Shown here one piece after another: positions 41,107 to 49,616 of a stretch of 64,000 nucleotides of DNA. Position numbers and translations under genes: made by a program. Within the stretch, counting starts at the first letter, position 1; each line of letters begins with the position of its first letter. Source of the stretch: Companilactobacillus baiquanensis (GTDB lineage Bacteria; Bacillota; Bacilli; Lactobacillales; Lactobacillaceae); NCBI RefSeq assembly GCF_003946605.1, contig NZ_RHOQ01000008.1, positions 1 to 64,000 of the forward strand. The letters run 5' to 3'. The notes beneath the pieces are model-generated. The model ran no database searches. It had not been told where the DNA came from and saw only the letters and a program-made list of their open reading frames with translations.

Positions 41107-41814
41107 ATGAAAATCTGGCATAAAATATTCTTTATTACGTTAGGAATCCTAATACTGATTGGATTATGTTTTGCAATTTGGAATAACTATCGTGAAGTTA
41201 TTGAAAACTTCTTTCATTATGCTTTAAATCGACAATCTTTAATGCATTTGTTACGAAGCCAAGGTAAACACAATATCATTCTATTTATAGCTGTACTTGC
41301 TATTGGATCAGCTATTCCAGGAATGCCTATCTCTGCGGTAGCAATACTAACTGGGGTCTGTTTTGGTAATTGGATCGGATTTGGTATTAATATAGCTGGT
41401 ATTTTCTTAGGCAATTTATTGGCTGTCTATATTTTGGACAAATTTCCCCACAAAGTGAAACCAAGTCGTTTTAGACCATTAGCAGATCATCTTAAAAATA
41501 TGAACCATCCTAGGTTAGGTCTAAGTATTGGATATGCCATACCAATGTTACCCACATTATTAGTTAATTATGCCTCGATCGAAATGCGCATGTCATTAAA
41601 GAACCGGGCTCTTTGTATTATTATCGGATCCTTACCTGTTTCATTCCTATATGCTTTTGGTGGCAACGCCTTAATTTTAGGAAATATAAAAACAGTTATT
41701 ATTATCGTAATTCTAATTCTGCTATTGATCAGTCTTTACGAAATAGTTCGTCGGGACCAAAGAATTATTCATACTGCTAGTTATTCGAAAATAAAAAAAG
41801 CCATATCACGATAA
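41107..41814 (+). CDS. VTT-domain (TVP38/TMEM64/DedA-like) membrane protein
   Basis: A 235-residue membrane protein. The core AIGSAIPGMPISAVAILTGVCFGNWIGFGINIAGIFLGNLLAVYIL is the VTT (SNARE-associated) domain with its GxPxS/T re-entrant hairpin, and the second re-entrant part is SIGYAIPMLPTLLVNYAS. Family members are thought to translocate lipids, for example undecaprenyl phosphate in the DedA branch. The ribosome binding site is unusually G-rich (TTGGGGGGCAATA). The stop codon lies in the loop region of a terminator. Confidence 0.85.
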   Translation: MKIWHKIFFITLGILILIGLCFAIWNNYREVIENFFHYALNRQSLMHLLRSQGKHNIILFIAVLAIGSAIPGMPISAVAILTGVCFGNWIGFGINIAGIFLGNLLAVYILDKFPHKVKPSRFRPLADHLKNMNHPRLGLSIGYAIPMLPTLLVNYASIEMRMSLKNRALCIIIGSLPVSFLYAFGGNALILGNIKTVIIIVILILLLISLYEIVRRDQRIIHTASYSKIKKAISR

Positions 41815-41838
41815 TATTACGTGATATGGCTTTTTATC
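41794..41838. terminator. Terminator overlapping the VTT gene stop
   Basis: AAAAGCCATATCACG / CGTGATATGGCTTTTT; ascending arm encodes the last residues of the VTT protein. It also lies one base after the queT stop on the other strand, so it works both ways. Confidence 0.9.
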
Positions 41839-42342
41839 TTACCTAGTCAAATCAAATCTTTTACCTAATGCATAAATAATCAGGCCACCAATTGCCATAG
41901 ATAACAATTCTCCAATACCTATCGTAAACCAACTGATCCAAAATGGAGTTTTAAAGACAAAGTATAATTGTCCGGCAACTGTAAACATAGAGAATGCAAA
42001 AATTATCCCAGTAATTATAAATTTTAAACGCATATCTTTAGTCATCTTAGTTAACCATGATACAAATAATAAAACTAACAAGGTTGCAATAGTACCTACT
42101 GGTACGTCCAAAGTCCATGTTGGTGACATAAAATTAGATAAAAAGACACCAAGAGTAACTCCCCAAATATATCGTTTGTTGTAGAGTACTAAGTAGTTGA
42201 ACATTTCTGAAAAGCGGATTTGTACCACACCAAAACTCAATGGTGTAAATACTACCGTCATTGCCACATATAAAGCGGCCACTACTGCTGTACTAACAAT
42301 ATCTTGGATCGAAATTCCTGATGTCTTAGAAAAGTTTTTCAT
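41839..42342 (-). CDS. queT: Queuosine-precursor transporter QueT
   Basis: A 167-residue membrane protein of the QueT family (PF06177), the S-component of an ECF-type transporter for a queuosine precursor such as preQ1. Seen are VSTAVVAALYVAMTVVFTPLSFGVVQIRFSEMFNYLVLYNKRYIWGVTLG and PVGTIATLLVLLFVSWL. The start is ATG 42342 (AAAGGGG upstream). The leader forms a preQ1-II riboswitch whose pseudoknot takes up this ribosome binding site, which confirms the substrate class. It needs the shared EcfA/A'/T module from elsewhere. Confidence 0.95.
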   Translation of the reverse strand: MKNFSKTSGISIQDIVSTAVVAALYVAMTVVFTPLSFGVVQIRFSEMFNYLVLYNKRYIWGVTLGVFLSNFMSPTWTLDVPVGTIATLLVLLFVSWLTKMTKDMRLKFIITGIIFAFSMFTVAGQLYFVFKTPFWISWFTIGIGELLSMAIGGLIIYALGKRFDLTR

Positions 42343-42412
42343 TATTATTCCCCTTTGTAACCATATTAGGTTAGTAATAACTACGACCAAAGGTAGATTA
42401 AGTGTCGTAGTG
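42343..42412 (-). ncRNA. preQ1-II riboswitch
   Basis: On the minus strand: stem ACTACGAC / GTCGTAGT (42404-42411 with 42380-42387), loop containing CTTAATCTACCTTT, then TATTACT, a short AACC / GGTT stem, and ACAAAGGGG. The loop CCTTT (42389-42393) can pair with AAAGG of the Shine-Dalgarno (42350-42356) as in the H-type pseudoknot of preQ1-II. The order and spacing agree with the class found in streptococci and lactobacilli before COG4708/QueT genes. Binding of preQ1 would reduce translation. Confidence 0.88.
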
Positions 42413-42441
42413 AATGTGGATTACCACATTTCATTTAATTT

Positions 42442-43167
42442 TTATTTTGCAGTCCAACCACCATCGATCGGTACCACTGTTCCGTGAATATAATCTGATC
42501 TGTCACTAGCCAAAAAAAGAGTCAATTCAGCAACTTCAGCTGGTTTAGCCCAACGTTTAGCTGGTGTTTGATCAGCGACCCACTTTGCCATTTTACCATC
42601 ACCGGCAAAATCAGCTTGGTTCATAGGTGTATCAATTGCCCCTGGAGCAATACAATTGGCCCTAATACCACGACCAGCATAGTCAATATCTAATTGCTTA
42701 GTCATCCCGATCACAGCATGTTTAGAAGCTGTATAAGCAACTCCGCCACCATCGGCAACTAGACCTGCAATTGATGCCATATTGACAAAAGCACCCTTGC
42801 CTTGCTCAAGCATCATCGGTAAGGCTTTTTTTATGACCATAAATTGACTAGTCAAATTAGTATTCAAAATATTTTGCCACTGTTCTAAACTCGTTTCCAT
42901 AACCGGGCTATATCCATCTAAAATCCCGGCAGTATTGCAAACAATATCAATTCTTTTAAATTCAGTTTTGATAGATTTGAATACACGATCAATAAAATTC
43001 TTTTGGCTAACGTCGCCTTTAAAGGATTTAACATCTAAAGTAACTTTCTTTTTATCAACTGCAATTACTTTTGCGCCGTTTTCATAAAATAGTTTAGCCT
43101 GCTCGTAACCAATACCTGAAGCAGCACCAGTTACTAAAACAACTTTATCGGTAAAATCTTCTGCCAT
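42442..43167 (-). CDS. Short-chain dehydrogenase/reductase coupled to the Tad2-like gene
   Basis: A 241-residue classical SDR: VTGAASGIGYEQAKLF (cofactor), NTAGILDG, NMASIAG with catalytic Ser, YTASKHAVIGMTKQL with Tyr and Lys, PGAIDTPM, and the C-terminal SDYIHGTVVPIDGGWTAK typical of the FabG/BDH-like group. The aspartate after the second strand (VIAVDKKK) suggests NAD(H). Its ATG overlaps the stop of the DUF2829 gene (TAATG) and has no good ribosome binding site of its own, so translation is coupled. A small hairpin (42413-42430) separates it from the queT leader. Confidence 0.9.
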   Translation of the reverse strand: MAEDFTDKVVLVTGAASGIGYEQAKLFYENGAKVIAVDKKKVTLDVKSFKGDVSQKNFIDRVFKSIKTEFKRIDIVCNTAGILDGYSPVMETSLEQWQNILNTNLTSQFMVIKKALPMMLEQGKGAFVNMASIAGLVADGGGVAYTASKHAVIGMTKQLDIDYAGRGIRANCIAPGAIDTPMNQADFAGDGKMAKWVADQTPAKRWAKPAEVAELTLFLASDRSDYIHGTVVPIDGGWTAK

Positions 43168-43388
43168 TATTTAACTAATTCCCAATCATCAGCCAAAATG
43201 TCACAGTCTGTTGGCGACCACATGCTATATGCTTCGTCTTCAGTTTTGATCAAAAAATATGGATTTAAAATATCTCCATCAAATTTACTCTCTTGTTGCA
43301 AGACAATAAATAATTCAGTACCTTCCCAACCTGTACGAACGGCTTTTTCACCATTCTTAATGTTAGGTAAAATCTTTTCAAATGTCAT
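43167..43388 (-). CDS. DUF2829 / Tad2-like domain protein
   Basis: A 73-residue protein: FEKILPNIKNGEKAVRTGWEG near the N terminus, then PYFLIKTEDEAYSMWSPTDCDILADDWELVK. The 'F..aL..lk.G.kv.R.gW' start and 'W.ps..DilAeDWe' end define DUF2829 (PF11195). Phage Tad2 proteins of this family sequester the cyclic ADP-ribose-type signal of Thoeris defence. This copy is chromosomal and translationally coupled to an SDR gene, with no phage genes around, so it may bind a related nucleotide in normal metabolism. RBS AAGGAGGGAA. Confidence 0.85.
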   Translation of the reverse strand: MTFEKILPNIKNGEKAVRTGWEGTELFIVLQQESKFDGDILNPYFLIKTEDEAYSMWSPTDCDILADDWELVK

Positions 43389-43450
43389 TTGATTCCCTCC
43401 TTTTGTGCTATTGGTATTTTATCACAATCAAAATATCTTTAAAAAAATGT

Positions 43451-43506
43451 TTGACAGTAGGTCAAATGATGATATACTAATTTTTGAAAGGTGAGTAACT
43501 ACTCAC
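43451..43506 (+). promoter_or_regulatory. Promoter and two palindromes before the ABC exporter operon
   Basis: TTGACA (43451-43456), 16-base spacer, TATACT (43473-43478). TTGAC-N5-GTCAA covers the -35, and GTGAGTA-AC-TACTCAC (43491-43506) lies downstream of the probable start site. The TetR gene in the same operon is the obvious candidate repressor. Confidence 0.75.
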
Positions 43507-43526
43507 TTACTAAAGGAGGAATTTTT

Positions 43527-44249
43527 ATGGCTGATCTAACAATCTCCCTAAAACATTTAGTAAAAAAATTTGGTAATCAAACTGTTTTAAAAGATATAAA
43601 TTTGGATGTTCATACACATGAAATCGTTGGCTTGATTGGACCATCAGGTGCTGGTAAGTCGACCGTTATCAAAACTGCTTTAGGAATGGAAGTAGCTGAT
43701 GGCGGTTCAGCAAAAGTTTTTGGTACGACAATGCCAAATCGTGAACTTCTAGCAAATATCGGTTATATGGCACAGACCGATGCCTTATATTATGATCTAT
43801 CAGGAAAAGAGAATTTGAAGTTTTTTGCGGTTATGAAGGGACTAACCAAAGATGAGACTTCTAAAGAAATAGATCACGTTGCTAAGGTCGTTGATTTAAC
43901 ACAAGACTTAAATAAAAGAGTTAGTGGGTATTCTGGTGGGATGATGCGCCGTTTGTCTCTCGCAATTGCTCTTTTGGGTAAACCAAAATTATTGATTTTA
44001 GATGAACCAACAGTCGGTATCGATCCAGCTTTACGTAGACAAATTTGGAAGGAACTTCAAAATATTCGTGATGAAGGTAGAAGTATTCTAATTACTACCC
44101 ATGTTATGGATGAAGCTGAATTGACTGATAAAGTTGCATTATTACTTGATGGAAAAGTAATGGCTTTTGATAAACCAGATGTTCTAAAGATGCAATATGA
44201 AGTAGATTCTATCGAAGACGTATTCTTAAAAGCGGAAGGTGATTTATAA
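43527..44249 (+). CDS. ABC transporter ATP-binding protein
   Basis: A 240-residue ATPase with Walker A GLIGPSGAGKSTVIKT, signature VSGYSGGMMRRLSLA, Walker B LLILDEPTVGIDP and switch His in ITTHVMDEAE. The start is ATG 43527 after AAAGGAGGAA. It is the first of three genes (ATPase, permease, TetR) with overlapping or close junctions. This is an export-type ATPase of the ABC-2 class, probably for multidrug or toxic-compound efflux. Confidence 0.92.
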   Translation: MADLTISLKHLVKKFGNQTVLKDINLDVHTHEIVGLIGPSGAGKSTVIKTALGMEVADGGSAKVFGTTMPNRELLANIGYMAQTDALYYDLSGKENLKFFAVMKGLTKDETSKEIDHVAKVVDLTQDLNKRVSGYSGGMMRRLSLAIALLGKPKLLILDEPTVGIDPALRRQIWKELQNIRDEGRSILITTHVMDEAELTDKVALLLDGKVMAFDKPDVLKMQYEVDSIEDVFLKAEGDL

Positions 44250-45382
44250 TGCGGACAATATCAATTATGAATAGAGTTCTAAAAGAACTCTTCAGAGATA
44301 AGAGAACTTTAGCACTAATGTTTTTAGCTCCGATTTTAATATTATTACTAATGAGTTTCATTTTTAATTCAAATTCGACAACTAATGTTGATATAGCCAC
44401 AGTTTCCATGCCATCAAATATTAATTCAAATCTTGATAACACAAAACATGTCAATGTAACTAAATATAGCAGCAAAAAAGCTGCCAACAAAGCTTTGAAA
44501 GATGACAAGGTTGATGCCATAATTCAAAAGAAAAGTGACAATTATGATTTAACATATTCTAATACTGATTCAACTAAAACAGCTGCTGTTAAAATGGCTT
44601 TCAAAAATGCTATGACTAACACAACTATCTCAACTTTAAAATCTAAATTAACTTTAGCTTCAACTGCTTTAGCAAAAGTACAAAGTCAAATTCCTAATGC
44701 AGCTGGTACAACTACACAACAAAAGCAAACTAGTTCTACACCTAAGATCACTAATCATTATGTCTACGGAAATTCCGACACTGGCTTCTTCGATAAAATT
44801 TTACCTATTCTTATGGGATTCTTCGTCTTCTTCTTCGTCTTTTTGATCTCTGGTATGGCTCTGTTAAAAGAACGTACAAGTGGAACCCTAGATCGTTTAC
44901 TAGCTACACCGGTTAAAAGATACGAAATCGTCTTCGGGTACATGGCAAGTTATGGTATCCTAGCTGTTATTCAAACTATTATTATCGTTATAGTAACGGT
45001 CTGGTTGATAGGGATCCAAGTAGTTGGAAATATTTTCTATGTAATATTGATCAACTTAATATTAGCTTTAGTTGCTTTAGCATTTGGTATTCTAGTTTCA
45101 ACTTTTGCCAATTCAGAATTCCAAATGATGCAATTCATCCCGATTCTAGTCATCCCTCAAGTATTCTTCTCAGGAATTATCCCACTAGATTCTATGGCTG
45201 GCTGGGTAAAAGATATTTCATATATCATCCCGATTAAATATTCCGGTGATGCGGCATCAAGAGTTATTATGCAAGGTCAAGGATTAGGTTCATTAGGACT
45301 AGACTTTGGTGTCTTGTTCATCTTCTTAATTGTTTTAACAATTCTTAATGTAGTAGGATTAAAACGTTATCGTAAAGTATAA
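44249..45382 (+). CDS. ABC-2 type exporter permease (YhgE/YfiH-like)
   Basis: A 377-residue permease. One N-terminal membrane helix (LALMFLAPILILLLMSFIF) is followed by an extracellular domain of about 150 residues rich in Ser, Thr, Lys and Asn, then five C-terminal helices with KERTSGTLDRLLATPVKRYEIVFGYM and FIPILVIPQVFFSGIIPLDSM. This is the ABC2_membrane_3 plan. The start overlaps the ATPase stop (TAATG). Together they form an exporter controlled by the TetR protein downstream. Confidence 0.92.
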   Translation: MRTISIMNRVLKELFRDKRTLALMFLAPILILLLMSFIFNSNSTTNVDIATVSMPSNINSNLDNTKHVNVTKYSSKKAANKALKDDKVDAIIQKKSDNYDLTYSNTDSTKTAAVKMAFKNAMTNTTISTLKSKLTLASTALAKVQSQIPNAAGTTTQQKQTSSTPKITNHYVYGNSDTGFFDKILPILMGFFVFFFVFLISGMALLKERTSGTLDRLLATPVKRYEIVFGYMASYGILAVIQTIIIVIVTVWLIGIQVVGNIFYVILINLILALVALAFGILVSTFANSEFQMMQFIPILVIPQVFFSGIIPLDSMAGWVKDISYIIPIKYSGDAASRVIMQGQGLGSLGLDFGVLFIFLIVLTILNVVGLKRYRKV

Positions 45383-45393
45383 AGGAGTCAATT

Positions 45394-46035
45394 ATGGAAA
45401 ATAATATGTTCAATAATTATCGTGAGTGGTTAAATGAGCAAAAAATGCCAAAAGGCAAACGATCAGCTCTTTTAGCCGGCCTGGAACTATTCGCAAAAAA
45501 TGGATATGATGGAACTTCAACAGCACAAATTGCAGAAACCGCTGGAATTAGTCAAGCAACCATTTTTAAATACTTCAAAACTAAACAAGATTTATTGATG
45601 AATATATTAACTCCAATAATTGAAAATTTTATACCAGTTTATAGAGATGATTTTTTCAGCAATTTTGAAAAATATAACAACGACCTTCCTGGTTTAATAC
45701 ATTTTGCACTATATGATCGTTATAAATTTTTAAAGGAAAATAGTGATTCTATCTTGATCTTACTTTCAGAATTATTGATAAATCAAGATGTCAGAGATCT
45801 ATTTGCCAAATTAGTTTTAGATTCCCGTCCAATTTTTACACAGACCGTACTAAAATCACTCAAAGATACTGGTCAATTAAGCGAAAACTTCTCCCCTGCA
45901 GAAGCAATTAGAACAATCGTTGGGCAGTTACTCCCATTCTTTCTTCAAATGCATTTCCTCCCCGAAACTATTAAAAATGAAGAAGAAACTCTAAAATCAA
46001 TTGAAAAAATCATTATAACTACTCTAGGAAAATAA
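45394..46035 (+). CDS. TetR-family regulator of the ABC exporter
   Basis: A 213-residue repressor: LLAGLELFAKNGYDGTSTAQIAETAGISQATIFKYFKTKQDLLMNIL is the DNA-binding domain; the rest is an all-helical ligand pocket. It is the third gene of the exporter operon, 11 bases after the permease (AAAGGAG RBS). The palindromes over the operon promoter are its likely targets, giving a self-limiting drug-induced circuit. Confidence 0.92.
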   Translation: MENNMFNNYREWLNEQKMPKGKRSALLAGLELFAKNGYDGTSTAQIAETAGISQATIFKYFKTKQDLLMNILTPIIENFIPVYRDDFFSNFEKYNNDLPGLIHFALYDRYKFLKENSDSILILLSELLINQDVRDLFAKLVLDSRPIFTQTVLKSLKDTGQLSENFSPAEAIRTIVGQLLPFFLQMHFLPETIKNEEETLKSIEKIIITTLGK

Positions 46036-46046
46036 TAATTTTACTG

Positions 46047-46095
46047 CTAAAAAATAGACATAGTAATCCGATTTGGGATTACTATGTCTATTTTG
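46047..46095. terminator. Bidirectional terminator with AATCCGATTT core
   Basis: AAATAGACATAGTAATCC-GATTT-GGGATTACTATGTCTATTT, perfect 18-base arms; serves the TetR operon and asnB. Confidence 0.95.
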
Positions 46096-46097
46096 CT

Positions 46098-48056
46098 CTA
46101 TACTAATTTTCCACTGTCCATAAAACCTTTAACATCCGGTTGGACGTGTTCATATTTCTTACGTGCTTTTTCAAAATCAACAAAGTATAACTTATACCAA
46201 GTTAAGAATGTAAAAATCGTCCAGACTTGACGACGGCCATCGATCTTACCATTAAAATTATCATTTAGTAATTTCAAAATCTTATCCTGATCAAACAATT
46301 CTTTAACCCAGTCTTCACTGAATAAAGCGCGAACTTTATTACAATATTTTTCCTCACGCAACCATGATTTAACAGGAACAGGGAAACCTAATTTAGGACG
46401 ATTAGCCCAATCTTCAGGCAGATGTCTTAAGGCAGCTTGACGTAAAGCCCATTTAGTTCCTTTACTATTAAATAACATTTCTGTCGGAATGGTATTAGCA
46501 AGTTCGGCAACCTTTTTATCTAGGAAAGGTACACGCAATTCCAAAGAATGTGCCATCGAAATTTTATCGGCTTTTTGCAAAATATCATTTAACATAAAGT
46601 GATGTAAATCGATATACTGCATCTGTTTAACACCATCTGCATCCTTTACTCGTTGGAAATCTTCATAATAAGAATCTTTAACGGTTCTGTCATTATGATA
46701 TTCGGGTTTCAAAATATTATTAGCTTGTCGTGAAGTAAAGATAACTGGCTGATCAAGATCATATACAACTGATTCACCAGTATAGTAGTTAGCTGGATCA
46801 GCTAACCAAGTATACATATGAACTTTACCTGGGAAAGCAGGCATCTTATTGATTCCCTTAGCCAAAGTATAACGCGCACCCTTAGGAAGCTTCTTCAAAG
46901 CACTTGAAATATGCTTAACGATTTTACTTTCAGTGTGCATACCATAATTTAAGTATCCGGCAAATAACTCATCGGCTCCTTCACCAGATAAAACAACAGT
47001 AACTTTTTTACGTGCTAATCGACATAGGTACCATAAAGGAATAACTGAAGGATTACCATCAGGTTCATCCATGTGATATTGAATTTCAGCGAAATCTTCA
47101 AAGGCCTCATCACCTGTAACCGTTGTTTTATTAAAGTTTAGACCTTCACGATCAGCCAATTCTTCAGCTGCAGTCGCTTCATTATAAGGACCATTATCAA
47201 AGTTAACACTGAAAACTTCATGAGGTTTTAAAACAGAAGTTACATAACTTGAGTCAACACCTTCAGACAAAAAGCTTCCGACTGGAACATCAGCAACGTT
47301 ATGCATCTTGATTGATTCTTGAACCGTTTTATCAATCTCATCGATCGTTTCTTCTTCAGTTCTAGTTTTATTGATATCGTATTTAGCATCCCAATATTTA
47401 TGAGTGGTAAATTTATTATCTTTCAATTCAAACCAATGACCAGCAGGAAATCTGTAAACTCCCTTAAAGAAAGTCTCATTCAAATCATTATACTGATTCA
47501 TTAAATATGATTTTAGAGCTCGTTTATTAAATTCTTTTTTGAAATGAGGATGTTCTAAGAATGATTTTATTTCTGAACCAACAATAAATGTATCGCCACG
47601 TTTGTAATAATACAGTGGTTTGATACCGAAAAAGTCTCTAGCACCGTAAAGTGCCTTTTTATTGTCATCCCAAATTAGGTAGGCAAACATACCACGAACT
47701 TTGTTCAAAGTACCTTCCATACCCCATTCTTCATATCCATGCAATAATACTTCTGTATCAGCTTTAGTTTTAAATGTGTGACCTTTCTCTAACAGCTCTT
47801 CACGAAGTTCTTTAAAGTTATAAATTTCACCATTAAAAGTTATAACTATCGAACCATCTTCATTTGATAAAGGCTGTGCCCCACCGTTTAAATCAATAAT
47901 ACTCAATCGGCAAAATCCCATAGCAATTTGATCTTTAATATAGTGACCACCACCATCGACATTAGGTCCACGATGACGAATCATTTCCATCATTGATTCA
48001 ATCGTTGTTTCCTTTTGCATAGTTGCTATATCGCTAAAGGCAATAATTCCACACAT
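46098..48056 (-). CDS. asnB: Asparagine synthase (glutamine-hydrolysing)
   Basis: A 652-residue class II amidotransferase. It is started at ATG 48056 so that Cys2 (MCGIIAFSD) is the N-terminal nucleophile; GGAGGAAACAATC precedes. The glutaminase domain contains MIRHRGPNVDGGG, FCRLSIIDLNGGAQPLSNEDGS and FNGEIYNFKELRE. The synthase domain has the PP-loop VPVGSFLSEGVDSSYVTSVL and GEGADELFAGYLNY. SFLSEG differs from the usual S(F/Y)LSGG, with Glu for one Gly of the ATP loop. Makes Asn from Asp, Gln and ATP. asnA is also present at 56551; no T-box is visible here. Confidence 0.93.
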   Translation of the reverse strand: MCGIIAFSDIATMQKETTIESMMEMIRHRGPNVDGGGHYIKDQIAMGFCRLSIIDLNGGAQPLSNEDGSIVITFNGEIYNFKELREELLEKGHTFKTKADTEVLLHGYEEWGMEGTLNKVRGMFAYLIWDDNKKALYGARDFFGIKPLYYYKRGDTFIVGSEIKSFLEHPHFKKEFNKRALKSYLMNQYNDLNETFFKGVYRFPAGHWFELKDNKFTTHKYWDAKYDINKTRTEEETIDEIDKTVQESIKMHNVADVPVGSFLSEGVDSSYVTSVLKPHEVFSVNFDNGPYNEATAAEELADREGLNFNKTTVTGDEAFEDFAEIQYHMDEPDGNPSVIPLWYLCRLARKKVTVVLSGEGADELFAGYLNYGMHTESKIVKHISSALKKLPKGARYTLAKGINKMPAFPGKVHMYTWLADPANYYTGESVVYDLDQPVIFTSRQANNILKPEYHNDRTVKDSYYEDFQRVKDADGVKQMQYIDLHHFMLNDILQKADKISMAHSLELRVPFLDKKVAELANTIPTEMLFNSKGTKWALRQAALRHLPEDWANRPKLGFPVPVKSWLREEKYCNKVRALFSEDWVKELFDQDKILKLLNDNFNGKIDGRRQVWTIFTFLTWYKLYFVDFEKARKKYEHVQPDVKGFMDSGKLV

Positions 48057-48546
48057 TGATTGTTTCCTCCATCTTTTAAAAACATACATCTCTGAAAATT
48101 TATTACTACATATTAATTCATGAAATTTCATTATATCATCATAAAATAATTCCTTGTGAAAATTCCTTAATTAATGATAGACGATTCGTCATACTTATCC
48201 AAGTGACTTTTTAGTCTGAAAACCTTTTAATTTTAAAAAAATTATGATAGAAGTTCTAGGATCATTATATGAAAGTTATTAGTTTGCTTTTTGATTATAA
48301 AAAGACACATTCAAGAGATGTTTATACATATTTTCACACGTAATTATCCTTTTTGTCCAGTTTATTGAATTAATTTTATTGTTTTTCTTTAACGATTTAA
48401 GTATAAGTAATCAGAAAAAATAATCTACTTACAAAAAATGAGTGATTTCTGAAAAAAATTCATAAAATACATCTGAAGATTACTAATCCAACGAAAATAG
48501 CTCAAATCAGTTATACTCTACTTAACTAATTAAAGGGGTGTGCATT
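48057..48546. other. 490-base gap between asnB and the DUF2200 gene
   Basis: AT-rich divergent region. A TATAAT on the minus strand near 48133-48138 and TATACT on the plus strand near 48514 are possible -10 boxes for asnB and DUF2200. GACGA-T-TCGTC at 48180-48190 is a small palindrome. A 24-codon frame (48268-48342, starting MKVISLLFDYKK, with AGGAT upstream) is open but unsupported. No T-box or riboswitch motif is recognised. Confidence 0.4.
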
Positions 48547-48897
48547 ATGGCAAACGATCGCATTTTAAAAATGACCTTCAGTAGTATTTACCCGATGTAT
48601 GTTCAAAAAGTCGAACGAAAAGGCAAAGATCTTAATGATTTGAATAAAGTTATTTTTTGGCTAACTGGTTATGATCAAACTTCTATGCAAAATCAAATTG
48701 ATCAAAATAAAACTCTTAAAGAATTTTTCGACCAAGCTCCTCAGTTCAATCAAAACGCTGATTTGATCAAGGGTGTGATCTGTGGAATTAGAGTTGAGGA
48801 GATCACAGACCCATTGATGCAAAAAATACGCTATCTAGATAAACTTGTTGATGAAGTTGCTAAGGGAAAGAAAATGGAAAATATTCTTAGGCATTAA
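48547..48897 (+). CDS. DUF2200 family protein
   Basis: A 116-residue cytosolic protein: [46 protein letters not shown] and a C-terminal part [30 protein letters not shown]-like. This matches DUF2200, a conserved family of unknown function in bacteria and some fungi. ATG 48547 follows AAAGGGGTGTGC. Monocistronic with a clear terminator. Confidence 0.85.
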   Translation: [116 protein letters not shown]

Positions 48898-48904
48898 TTT
48901 TCCC

Positions 48905-48953
48905 AACAAAATAGACTCAGGAATCCAATCGGATCACTGAGTCTATTTTTGTA
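48905..48953. terminator. Bidirectional terminator
   Basis: AAATAGACTCAGGAATCC-AATC-GGATCACTGAGTCTATTT then T-rich; same AATCC core family as 46047. Confidence 0.9.
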
Positions 48954-48962
48954 TTATCAAAA

Positions 48963-49544
48963 CTATTCTGTTACTTCTACTGATTCCATAACAATATCTT
49001 CTTGTGGTTTATCATTTTGATCTCTTTTGGCACGAGCAATTTCTCTTACAACATCCATACCATCGATCACTTGTCCAAAAACAGTATGTCTTTGGTCTAA
49101 CCAAGGAGTACCACCGTTCTTATATGCGGCAATGATTTCTTCTGGATAACCTGCAGGAGCCATTTGTTTGATCATACGCTTTGGCAAGTTTTGATTTGAA
49201 ACAATAAAGAATTGGCTGCCGTTAGTATTTGGACCTGAGTTGGCCATTGATAATGCTCCATCTAAATTGTAGAGCTGATTTGAAAATTCATCTTCAAAGG
49301 ATTGACCATAGATACTTTCGCCACCCATACCAGTTCCAGTTGGATCGCCACCTTGAATCATAAAGTCAGGGATTACTCGATGAAAAATAATTCCGTTGTA
49401 ATAATCTTTTTTTGCTAGTTCAACGAAGTTTTTCACTGTTTTAGGAACAAGCTCATCAAACAGTTGAATCTTAATGTCGCCATGATTTGTCTTAATAGTC
49501 ACCTTTGTTCCAGTTGCGTTGTCTAAATCTAATTGTGGATACAT
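48963..49544 (-). CDS. Peptidyl-prolyl cis-trans isomerase, cyclophilin type
   Basis: A 193-residue cyclophilin. Active-site blocks: [69 protein letters not shown] and [17 protein letters not shown]. The Arg and Phe-Met of the catalytic pocket ([14 protein letters not shown]) are present. No signal peptide, so it acts in the cytosol. [19 protein letters not shown] insert is longer than in E. coli PpiB and common in lactobacilli. Confidence 0.95.
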   Translation of the reverse strand: MYPQLDLDNATGTKVTIKTNHGDIKIQLFDELVPKTVKNFVELAKKDYYNGIIFHRVIPDFMIQGGDPTGTGMGGESIYGQSFEDEFSNQLYNLDGALSMANSGPNTNGSQFFIVSNQNLPKRMIKQMAPAGYPEEIIAAYKNGGTPWLDQRHTVFGQVIDGMDVVREIARAKRDQNDKPQEDIVMESVEVTE

Positions 49545-49616
49545 ACTTTTCCTCTTTTCGTTATGTTTGCGAAAATAATTATAAATTAATTATACAACTT
49601 TACATTCACTATTAAT

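Noticed and set aside
42413-42430. AATGTGG-ATTA-CCACATT as a terminator of the SDR gene
   Set aside because: No T run follows on either strand; it is only a small hairpin between the SDR stop and the riboswitch.
48268-48342. 24-codon frame beginning MKVISLLFDYKK
   Set aside because: Only a partial Shine-Dalgarno and no sign of conservation or context; kept as a note in the gap entry rather than as a gene.
46098-48546. T-box or riboswitch upstream of asnB
   Set aside because: Neither strand of 48057-48546 contains GGGTGG..CCGCG or a terminator-antiterminator pair; the only T-box in the window is before asnA.
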